DNA from: Deltaproteobacteria bacterium
Lineage (GTDB): Bacteria; Myxococcota; XYA12-FULL-58-9; JAUUZB01
DNA: 6,090 nucleotides
Assembly (NCBI GenBank): GCA_030590185.1
Contig: JAUUZB010000290.1
Location: forward strand, 1 to 6,090
Direction: 5' to 3'
In this document: positions 1 to 5,437 of the stretch, in pieces
How positions within the stretch are numbered: position 1 is the stretch's first letter
How the letters are laid out: each line of letters starts with the position of its first letter
Notes under the pieces: generated by a model
Databases searched by the model: none
The model's input: only the letters and a program-made list of their open reading frames with translations
Told to the model about the DNA's origin: nothing
Program-made: the position numbers and the translations under genes

Positions 1-617
1 CCGCCCGGCGTTGGCGCCGGAGGCACAGCACCCGAGGGGGGCGTGGGCGCGTTGACCTCGCTCGTCGGCAGTAGGATCGGCTCCCACGTCCCCGGCTCCT
101 TTTGCAGCGTGCTTCCGACCTCGACGGTGGCGAGGTGGGTACCATAGAGAGGGACGTTGAGCTTGTTGCCGTCGTCGAGTTGGAGCAGCGCGGAGTGGGG
201 TCCGTGGGGCACCTTGGGCGGGCTGATCAAGATGATCACGCCGGTGTAAGCGCGGATGAACCGGGAGTGGAGCCTGACCAGCTGATGGTCGCTCGGATCC
301 CGCGGCACGATTTGCGGGCTCCAGCTCATACGGTCCTTGGCGATGATATCGCCGTCCTTGGCCGGGATGGCGTCGACCATCTTTGGGGGCATCTCGTCGA
401 AGCCGATCAGGAGCTGATCCCCTTTGACCTCGAGCACGACACCCCGGTAATCGTCGAGCAGAACGCTGAAGCGCGGTCCGATCAGCAGGACGAGCACGAC
501 ACCGATGATCAGGGGCAGGTTGCGGCGGATCGGGCCCTGAATCTTGAGCTCGACCTCATCGCTTTCGTCGGACGCAGCCGCGGCTGGGTTGTCCTTGTCG
601 ACGTTGTCGGTGGTCAT
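1..617 (-). CDS. Unrecognised single-pass membrane protein, 3' end outside the window
   Basis: I do not recognise the family. The frame is open from the ATG at 617-615 to the window edge, giving 205 visible residues and no stop. The start is secure: an in-frame TAG lies at 647-645 and no other start codon comes between. Residues 1-26 are acidic and Ala/Ser-rich. Arg31-Arg32 precede a hydrophobic stretch at about 34-54 (LPLIIGVVLVLLIG), so by the positive-inside rule the N-terminus is cytoplasmic and the rest lies outside the inner membrane. Residues 56-185 alternate short hydrophobic stretches with charged turns (VVLEVKGDQLLIGFDE, then an LDDGNKLNVPLYGTHL segment), which suggests a beta-rich domain. 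From about 190 the chain becomes Pro/Ala/Thr-rich, a linker or tail running off the edge. It follows the DnaB-like gene by 56 bp on the same strand, so co-transcription is possible. No Shine-Dalgarno is visible. Confidence 0.8.
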   Translation of the reverse strand, partial: MTTDNVDKDNPAAAASDESDEVELKIQGPIRRNLPLIIGVVLVLLIGPRFSVLLDDYRGVVLEVKGDQLLIGFDEMPPKMVDAIPAKDGDIIAKDRMSWSPQIVPRDPSDHQLVRLHSRFIRAYTGVIILISPPKVPHGPHSALLQLDDGNKLNVPLYGTHLATVEVGSTLQKEPGTWEPILLPTSEVNAPTPPSGAVPPAPTPG

Positions 618-649
618 GGCGGGGTTGTACCACGGCCGGGCGGGCTAAG

Positions 650-677
650 GCGATAACGCTCAGGCGACAACGCTCAG
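650..677. repeat. Tandem duplication of a 14-bp unit across a stop codon
   Basis: Two adjacent 14-bp units, GCGATAACGCTCAG (650-663) and GCGACAACGCTCAG (664-677), differ at one base. The second unit carries the TGA stop of the DnaB-like gene (676-674, read on the minus strand). The first carries a copy of that TGA at 662-660, now in another frame. This looks like a small slippage duplication at the 3' end of the gene; no function is implied. Confidence 0.7.
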
Positions 678-1570
678 GCATCCAACAGGCCGGCGAAGCG
701 TTGATCGAAACGCAGGGGTACGACCCGCGGCTCGATCTCGGCGCCGTTGAGGCGCACGATACGTGCTTCGGCCCGGGAGGTGGCGGTTGCTTCATCCCCC
801 TGGTCGTCGCCCCGGCGCTCGCGGTGCAGGAGGATCGCGGCGCCAAAGGGTAAGACGGCCGCGCCCAATCCGGGCAGCTCGAGCAGGTCGGGCGGATGAT
901 GGCCCTTGGGGAGGACCATACGCAGCACCAGGGCGATTCCCTGTTGCCGCGCGATCGAGGCGAGCTCGGCGATGCCCTCGAGCAATGCGGCCTGGGCGCC
1001 GGCGGCCGTGCGCTCAGTGGCTGGCTTGGGCTTGACGTCGGCCAGCACCAACCAGGGCCGGTAGCTGAAGATGTTCGCCTCGATGTGGCTGGCGGTGAGC
1101 TTGGGCTGGGCGGTGACGCTCATCAGGTTCCACGGGATGCGCTCCCGGGCCGCGGCGAGGGCGACGCGGTCTTCGGCCGAGACGAATCCAGCGCGGAAGC
1201 GGTGACCGTTGACCCTCGATTCGAGCACCACGAATCGGCCGCGTAGCTTTTCAGCCGTGAGGCGCTCGGTGACAGAGGCGACCGGCGGGCGCTGTTGGAG
1301 CGCGGCGAGGGCGGCGCCGATCAGCAGGGAGGTGGCACCATCCTGGTGCCGGGCCGCCACTAGGGTGGCGGCGCCGACCGGGAAGCCGCCGCGCATGATC
1401 CGGTCGACCGAGGCGAGGCCGGTGGAGATCCGCCGGGGACGATCGGCGGTGTGGGTTGCGGAAGTGGAAGTGGAGGTTTGCTGGCGGCGGCGGGCGGACT
1501 CGAACAGGGGTAGGGTGGTGGTGTCGGCTGAGCGAACGCGGGTTCGAGTTTTGGTGCGCTTTGCCGACAT
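674..1570 (-). CDS. Degenerate DnaB-type RecA-fold protein, predicted ATPase-inactive
   Basis: This 298-residue protein resembles the C-terminal RecA-like domain of the replicative helicase DnaB but lacks its N-terminal domain. Residues 1-45 are instead a basic, Ser/Thr-rich and probably disordered tail. A DnaB-like entry (STGLASVDRIMRGGFPVG, 49-66) leads to a Walker A position reading ARHQDGATS (73-81), where DnaB has ARPxMGKTx: the P-loop lysine is Ala79, while Thr80 stays. TERLTAEKL (101-109) resembles the DnaB helicase segment after the P-loop and may keep Glu102. SRVNGHRFRAG (118-128) matches the SxVxxxRxRxG element. Asp178 sits at the Walker B position. The DLRESGxIEQDAD element is replaced by a hydrophobic stretch from 228, and the glutamine of the preceding SQL motif is not apparent. 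ATP hydrolysis and helicase activity are therefore unlikely; DNA binding or a scaffold role is inference. RadA, KaiC or ImuA relatives are alternatives, but the segment at 118-165 favours DnaB. It lies 72 bp after murB; only GGA at about -9 serves as ribosome binding site. Confidence 0.8.
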   Translation of the reverse strand: MSAKRTKTRTRVRSADTTTLPLFESARRRQQTSTSTSATHTADRPRRISTGLASVDRIMRGGFPVGAATLVAARHQDGATSLLIGAALAALQQRPPVASVTERLTAEKLRGRFVVLESRVNGHRFRAGFVSAEDRVALAAARERIPWNLMSVTAQPKLTASHIEANIFSYRPWLVLADVKPKPATERTAAGAQAALLEGIAELASIARQQGIALVLRMVLPKGHHPPDLLELPGLGAAVLPFGAAILLHRERRGDDQGDEATATSRAEARIVRLNGAEIEPRVVPLRFDQRFAGLLDA

Positions 1571-1642
1571 CTGTTCCAGTTTGGATCAAGGGTCTGACAG
1601 TTACCCCGGCCACCCGAAGAACCCATAACTGGCTGTTTTTAT

Positions 1643-2716
1643 TTAAGCTATCTCACCCACGACCAAAGGCTCGAGCTCCAGGGTGACGCTGAAGGCATCT
1701 CGTACCTGAGCTTGGATTGTCCGCGCAAAAGCGAGAATCTCCGCTGCCCGGGCGCCCCCCCGGTTGATGATCGCCAAACTGTGCCGGGTCGACAGACCCA
1801 CCGACCCCTCGCCGTAGCCCGGCTCGAACCCAGCCCGCTCGATCAACCAAGCGGCGGAGAGCTTGACGAAGCCGGCGTCGGCTGGATAGCGGGGCAGATC
1901 CTGCTCGTTGCCGGCCCGTTGCGCGATCTCATCCGCTCGTTCGACCGTCACCACCGGGTTGAGAAAGAACGATCCAACGCTGCGATGGTTCGGGTCGGTG
2001 GGGTCGTGGAGCATCGACTTTTCACGCCGGATCGCCAACACCTGGTCGCGGATATCCGTGACGCTCGGCCCGTGCGTCGGCGAGCCCAGCCGATCGCGCA
2101 GCTGTGCGTGGGTTGGCACTCGAGGGGCGCCGAGTCGCAGGCCGAACTCGACACCGATGACCACATACCGGTCGCGCCCCTCCTCACGAAACAGGCTGCG
2201 CCGGTACCCGAAGCCGCAGGCCGCGGCCTCGAGGTGGCGTTCCTCCCCGGTGGCGCGTTCGATGACGTGAACGGCGCGCAGGGTGTCGGCGACCTCCTGG
2301 CCATAGGCGCCGATGTTCTGGACCGGCGCGGCGCCGACCCGGCCCGGGATGCCGCTGAGACACTCGATGCCGGTGGCGCCGCGCGCCACGCAAGTCGCGA
2401 CCAAGTCGTCCCACAGCATCCCGGCCTCCGCCTCGACCCGCAACTCGCCGTCGCGCACCGTGGCGGTGAGGCCGCGTTTGACGGATCGTTCCGCAAAGCG
2501 CAACGCCAGGCCATCGAAGCCGGCGTCCGCGATGAGGAGATTGCTGCCACCTCCCAACACCAGGGTGGGCAGCCGTTGCTCCCGGGCCCAGGCCAGCAGG
2601 GGCGGCAGCTCAGCGCGATCCCCCACCTCAGCGAAGTAACGCGCCGGGCCGCCCACCTCGAGGGTGGTAAACGGCGCGAGGGGGACCGCTTCGAAAACAC
2701 GTGGGGGCCGGGTCAT
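1643..2716 (-). CDS. murB: UDP-N-acetylenolpyruvoylglucosamine reductase (MurB)
   Basis: MurB is the cytoplasmic FAD enzyme that uses NADPH to reduce UDP-GlcNAc-enolpyruvate to UDP-MurNAc, the second committed step of peptidoglycan precursor synthesis. All landmarks are present in 357 residues: TTLEVGGPARYFAEV (17-31), the FAD-binding LGGGSN (54-59), SGIPGRVGAAPVQNIGAYG (121-139), FGYRRSLF (169-176), the proton-donor serine in GSFFLNP (Ser249), KLSAAWLIERAG (285-296), and the C-terminal LELEP (346-350) with the expected active-site glutamate. The FGYR loop makes it type I, the E. coli kind; length is normal. I chose the ATG at 2716 because the family homology starts there. An upstream ATG at 2806 would add 30 atypical residues and overlap the divergent FHA gene. 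No Shine-Dalgarno precedes the start and no convincing promoter was found. It is not next to the usual division and cell-wall (dcw) genes; it is the first gene of a minus-strand run. Confidence 0.97.
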   Translation of the reverse strand: MTRPPRVFEAVPLAPFTTLEVGGPARYFAEVGDRAELPPLLAWAREQRLPTLVLGGGSNLLIADAGFDGLALRFAERSVKRGLTATVRDGELRVEAEAGMLWDDLVATCVARGATGIECLSGIPGRVGAAPVQNIGAYGQEVADTLRAVHVIERATGEERHLEAAACGFGYRRSLFREEGRDRYVVIGVEFGLRLGAPRVPTHAQLRDRLGSPTHGPSVTDIRDQVLAIRREKSMLHDPTDPNHRSVGSFFLNPVVTVERADEIAQRAGNEQDLPRYPADAGFVKLSAAWLIERAGFEPGYGEGSVGLSTRHSLAIINRGGARAAEILAFARTIQAQVRDAFSVTLELEPLVVGEIA

Positions 2717-2738
2717 GGTCAGGCTGGCTATCAGCTTT

Positions 2739-2767
2739 TTGCCACCGCCCCAACCGCCGCGTATGCT
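2739..2767 (+). promoter_or_regulatory. Predicted sigma70-type promoter of the FHA gene
   Basis: TTGCCA (2739-2744, five of six against TTGACA) and TATGCT (2762-2767, four of six against TATAAT) are separated by exactly 17 bp. A start site about 7 bp past the -10 box falls at about 2774, the A of the FHA start codon, so the transcript would be leaderless or nearly so. The site lies in the 57-bp gap between divergent murB and the FHA gene. This is by-eye consensus matching in GC-rich DNA; no experiment supports it. Confidence 0.45.
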
Positions 2768-2773
2768 CCGGGC

Positions 2774-3343
2774 ATGCCCACGGTCCGCGAGGAGATGGAG
2801 CAACATCGCCGGGAGATGAACCGCGGCGAGGTGCGGCGCCGCGGACCGGTGTTGGTCGAGGCGCTGGGCACCGGCGCTCCGTTATTGGCCGAGCGCGTCG
2901 AGGCTGAGACGCCCCGTCCCTGGACGACGCAGCGCATCGAGGCCAAGGATCTCGCGGAGTCCCAGAGCCAACGGATCGAGCGTATGATGGCGCTCCAGGA
3001 GCTGGTCGGGGACGAGTCGCAGATCTTCGCCCTCGTCAAGAGCGAGCACAACGACTCCCCCAACATCTGCATCGGGCGCGCCCGGCGCAACGACATCGTG
3101 ATCGACGACGACACCGTCTCCTCCCAACACGCGGTGGTGGAGGAGGGGCAGGGCCGCCTCCTGCTCGGCGACAGCAGCTCCTCCAATGGCACCTGGATCA
3201 ACCAACAGGCCATCGGGCCGGCGCAACAGGCGGTGCTCCGCAGCGGGGACTGCCTGCGCTTCGGCGGCTGCCCATTCTATTACCTCAGCGGCGGTCAGTT
3301 CGCGCTCTTCCTCAAGCTTCGCCTGCAGAGCGAGGGTGGGTGA
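2774..3343 (+). CDS. FHA-domain protein
   Basis: A 189-residue protein with one forkhead-associated (FHA) domain at about 84-175. FHA domains bind phosphothreonine peptides, usually downstream of Ser/Thr kinases. The conserved residues are all present: GR (Gly101-Arg102, in IGRARRNDIVIDDDTVS), SSQH (116-119) with the binding serine and structural histidine, and SNGTW (137-141) with the Asn-Gly pair. The N-terminal 80 residues are charged and probably helical or disordered (REEMEQHRREMNRGEVRRR near the start) with no recognised domain. There is no signal peptide or membrane segment, so it is cytoplasmic. The ATG at 2774 is the first in frame after the predicted promoter; ATGs at 2795 and 2816 are possible, the first with GAGGAG directly abutting it. 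The frame stays open upstream to 1712, but that part is antisense to murB. The nuclease gene follows 9 bp later in the same frame. No kinase is visible in the window, so the partner is unknown. Confidence 0.9.
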   Translation: MPTVREEMEQHRREMNRGEVRRRGPVLVEALGTGAPLLAERVEAETPRPWTTQRIEAKDLAESQSQRIERMMALQELVGDESQIFALVKSEHNDSPNICIGRARRNDIVIDDDTVSSQHAVVEEGQGRLLLGDSSSSNGTWINQQAIGPAQQAVLRSGDCLRFGGCPFYYLSGGQFALFLKLRLQSEGG

Positions 3344-3352
3344 GCCACCGCA

Positions 3353-4150
3353 GTGCTCCGTATCTCCCTCGTCATCCTGGTCGCCTCCGCCGGTTGCGCC
3401 GCGCCGGTGCAGGTTCGGTACCATCCGAACCTCGTCGAACAGGGGAGCCTCCCTTACGGACTGCCGGACTGCTCGGGCCGGTTGTTGAACAAGAAATGGT
3501 TCGCCGTTTGCTTCGCGCCTGACTGGGTGGTGGCGCGGTGGGTGGGGCACTACGTCACCCCCGAGGACCTGGCTGAGTTTTGGCCCCGGCACCAGCGCTT
3601 CTTCCATCGCGACCGGGAGCTCCCCCCGGCCCAGAGGGCCGATGCCTCCGACTACGAAGGGAGCGGCTATGACCGCGGACACATGGCGCCGGCGGGGGAT
3701 TTCAAACGCTCCCTACCGGCCCTGCGCGCCACCTTCGTGATGTCGAACGTGGCGCCGCAGACGGCGCAGATGAATCGCAATCAGTGGCGCAATTAGGAAC
3801 ATACAGTCCGGGCCCGATTGCCGCAGGCCAAGGGCATGCTGATCTATACCGGCAACCTCTTCCTCGACGACCGCGGCACCCCGGTGGCGCCGGTCCAGCG
3901 CCTCGGCGGTCACCGGGTGGCGGTGCCGACCCACTGCTACAAAATCGTCCTGTTCGATCATCCGGGCGGCCGGGTCGAGATCTTTGCCTTCCTCTTCCGC
4001 AACCACTTTGAGGTTGAGGAGCGGCCGCTGTCCGCCTACCAGGTCAGCGTTGACGAGCTCGAGCGCCTCAGCGGCGTGGATTTTTTTCCCCAGCGCCCGG
4101 ATTGGGCCGCCCTAGAGGCCGCGGTCGAGCCCTGGGTCGACGTCGACTGA
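3353..4150 (+). pseudogene. DRGH-type DNA/RNA non-specific endonuclease interrupted by one in-frame TAG
   Basis: This is a Serratia-nuclease (NUC) family enzyme that hydrolyses DNA and RNA with a divalent metal. It starts at GTG 3353, the only start giving a signal peptide: MLR, a hydrophobic core, then SAGC, so Cys15 could be lipidated, although Ser at -3 is a weak lipobox. The motif YDRGHMAPAGDF (106-117) supplies His110, the general base. SNVAPQ (131-136) follows, then NRNQW (141-145) with metal-binding Asn141. Codon 148 is TAG (3794-3796). The same frame continues with EHTVRARLPQAK, IYTGNLFLDD, VPTHCYKIVLFD, EIFAFLFRN and VSVDELERLSGVDFFPQ to a TGA at 4148-4150, all typical of the family. 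In Serratia nuclease the spacing is Asn119 to Glu127; here Asn141 to Glu149, so TAG replaces the residue (usually Leu) just before the catalytic Glu. The 147-residue product would lack Glu149 and the core. A fresh nonsense mutation, read-through or a base error are all possible. It is possibly co-transcribed with the FHA gene. Confidence 0.88.
3794..3796 (+). other. In-frame amber codon inside the endonuclease
   Basis: TAG lies between TGGCGCAAT (Trp-Arg-Asn) and GAACAT (Glu-His), with homology continuing in the same frame on both sides. Family members usually have Leu here, so a single T-to-A change from TTG would explain it. The codon after it is the expected catalytic Glu. No frame change is involved. 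Confidence 0.9.
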
Positions 4151-4153
4151 GAC

Positions 4154-5386
4154 CTACTCGAATTTGATCTGGGCGACGGTGCGGCGCACCAGCAGCAAAA
4201 AGCCGAGCATGGAGAGCCCGGCGAGTGCCTGGGCCACGGTCGGCCCGAGGTCGATGGCGGGCAGGCGTACGACGATGAAGTAGATCCCGCCGAAGAACAT
4301 GAACAGGAAGTTCATGAAGTTGTTGACGGCGAAGGTTTGGCCGCGGGTGCCCTCCGGTGGGCCGTACTGCAGATAGGACTGGATCGGCACCACGAAGAGC
4401 GCGCCGCCAAAGCCGATCACCGCCATCGTGGCGTGGGTAAAATAGAGGCCGCCGTTGTCCCGGCCAAACACCGGGCCGATGAGCAGCAAGGCGAGCTGGG
4501 CGACCGTGGTCCCGACAGCGCCGATCACCAGCAGCCGGCGCGCCGGGATGAGACGCGCCAGGCGTGGCGCCGCGAGGCTACCCGCGATGATCGACAGGGC
4601 CAGGGTCACCATCACGAAGGAGAGCAGACGTTTTTCCCCCTCGCCGATGTCGAGATAGCCCGGCTCCCCAAAGGCGACGATCGACTGCTGCAGAACGCCG
4701 CCGTTGAACCAGAAGAAGGAGTTGAGCACCACGATGCGGATCAGGCCGTGCTCGCGGTGCAGGGTGGCGATGGTTCCGAACAGGCGACCGAAGGGGCTCA
4801 GCGAGATGGTCAGCTCGGGCCGTTGCGGCGGCAGGGGCGCCATGCGGCGAGCGAAGGCCGTGCCGATCACCGCGAAGCTCACGCAGAAGACGCCGGTCAC
4901 CCACAGCCGATCGCCGAAGTAGTCCAGCATGGGGCCAGCGAGCGCCTGCCCGAGCAACACCCCGAGGAAGGTCGTCATGGCGATGGTACCGTTGGCGCCG
5001 AGTAGCCGCGCGGTCGGCACCAACTCCGGGATGATCCCGTACTTGGAGGGCCCAAAAAAAGCGGACTGGGTGCCCATGATGAACAGCACGACCAACAGGA
5101 ACGGCCAATTCTTGCTCTGCAGCGCCGCGGCGCCCGCGATCATGACGCCGATCTCGGCGACCTTCATGTAAATGACGATGGTGCGCTTGGAGTAACGCTC
5201 GCTCAGGTCGCCGGCGATCCCGCTGAACAGCACAAAGGGGAGGGCGAAGACCGCGAAGGCGAAGCCCTGCTTGTCCTCTCCGGGGAACAACATCGTCGCC
5301 GCCAGAAAGAGGATCAGCTGCCGAAACAGGTTGTCGTTGAAGGCGCCGAAGAACTGAGCGCCGACCAGGTAGCGGAAGCTGCGCAT
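4154..5386 (-). CDS. MFS transporter of the LplT / lysophospholipid transporter type
   Basis: A 410-residue inner-membrane major facilitator protein with about 11-12 hydrophobic helices. Family-diagnostic motifs are visible: QFFGAFNDNLFRQ (11-23) in helix 1, GDLSERYSKR (59-68) as the loop 2-3 MFS signature, and TQSAFFGPSKYGIIPELV (106-123), characteristic of LplT and of the transporter half of Aas fusion proteins. A central cytoplasmic loop (about 181-213) separates the two six-helix halves. VPIQSYLQYGPPEGTRGQ (333-350) lies in the second half. LplT moves lysophospholipids across the inner membrane for reacylation; that substrate is inferred for this protein. There is no fused acyltransferase and none adjacent in the window, unlike E. 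coli lplT-aas. The ATG at 5386 is well placed just before helix 1 but has no Shine-Dalgarno (GGCCCCCAACC precedes it). It lies 51 bp after the sulfatase on the same strand, and its TAG is 3 bp from the stop of the convergent nuclease. Confidence 0.88.
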   Translation of the reverse strand: MRSFRYLVGAQFFGAFNDNLFRQLILFLAATMLFPGEDKQGFAFAVFALPFVLFSGIAGDLSERYSKRTIVIYMKVAEIGVMIAGAAALQSKNWPFLLVVLFIMGTQSAFFGPSKYGIIPELVPTARLLGANGTIAMTTFLGVLLGQALAGPMLDYFGDRLWVTGVFCVSFAVIGTAFARRMAPLPPQRPELTISLSPFGRLFGTIATLHREHGLIRIVVLNSFFWFNGGVLQQSIVAFGEPGYLDIGEGEKRLLSFVMVTLALSIIAGSLAAPRLARLIPARRLLVIGAVGTTVAQLALLLIGPVFGRDNGGLYFTHATMAVIGFGGALFVVPIQSYLQYGPPEGTRGQTFAVNNFMNFLFMFFGGIYFIVVRLPAIDLGPTVAQALAGLSMLGFLLLVRRTVAQIKFE

Positions 5387-5437
5387 GGTTGGGGGCCGGT
5401 CTAACAGTTGATGTTGATCACGAGCGGGGCTGGCGCT

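Noticed and set aside
102..656. Plus-strand frame of 184 codons
   Set aside because: The minus strand here has a frame with a well-bounded start, a membrane helix and natural protein composition; the plus frame is an acidic shadow.
1598..1640. Inverted repeat CAGTTA / TAACTG followed by a T-rich run on the plus strand, terminator-like
   Set aside because: The stem is only 6 bp with a 22-base loop, and no plus-strand gene ends here; the flanking genes are on the minus strand, where the run is on the wrong side.
1712..2773. Long plus-strand frame continuous with the FHA protein, apparently a 543-residue protein
   Set aside because: The part before 2774 is antisense to a clear murB and shows no domain; the FHA protein has its own ATG and promoter-like site.
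2717..2773. A murB promoter on the minus strand in the divergent gap
   Set aside because: Candidates such as TTGGGG with TAGCCA match the -10 consensus poorly; nothing there is good enough to report.
2717..2806. Longer MurB start at 2806 adding 30 residues
   Set aside because: The added residues do not look like MurB, and the extension would overlap the divergent FHA coding region; homology begins at the ATG at 2716.
2389..2806. Loss of the lysine in MurB's GSFFKNP motif (here GSFFLNP), as a sign of altered function
   Set aside because: The position after GSFF varies in the family, and the serine and all other landmarks are intact, so it is ordinary variation. The motif itself lies near 1960-1980.
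2882..3682. Minus-strand frame of 266 codons
   Set aside because: It is antisense to the FHA and nuclease genes, which carry unmistakable motifs; its protein is low-complexity and unrecognisable.
3797..4150. A separate gene starting at TTG 3818 or a nearby ATG after the amber codon
   Set aside because: The sequence is plainly the second half of the nuclease fold, with no signal peptide or start context of its own.
4337..5005. Plus-strand frame of 222 codons
   Set aside because: It is antisense to the MFS gene, rich in Glu, Arg, Gln and His with no domain; typical of a mirror frame in GC-rich DNA.
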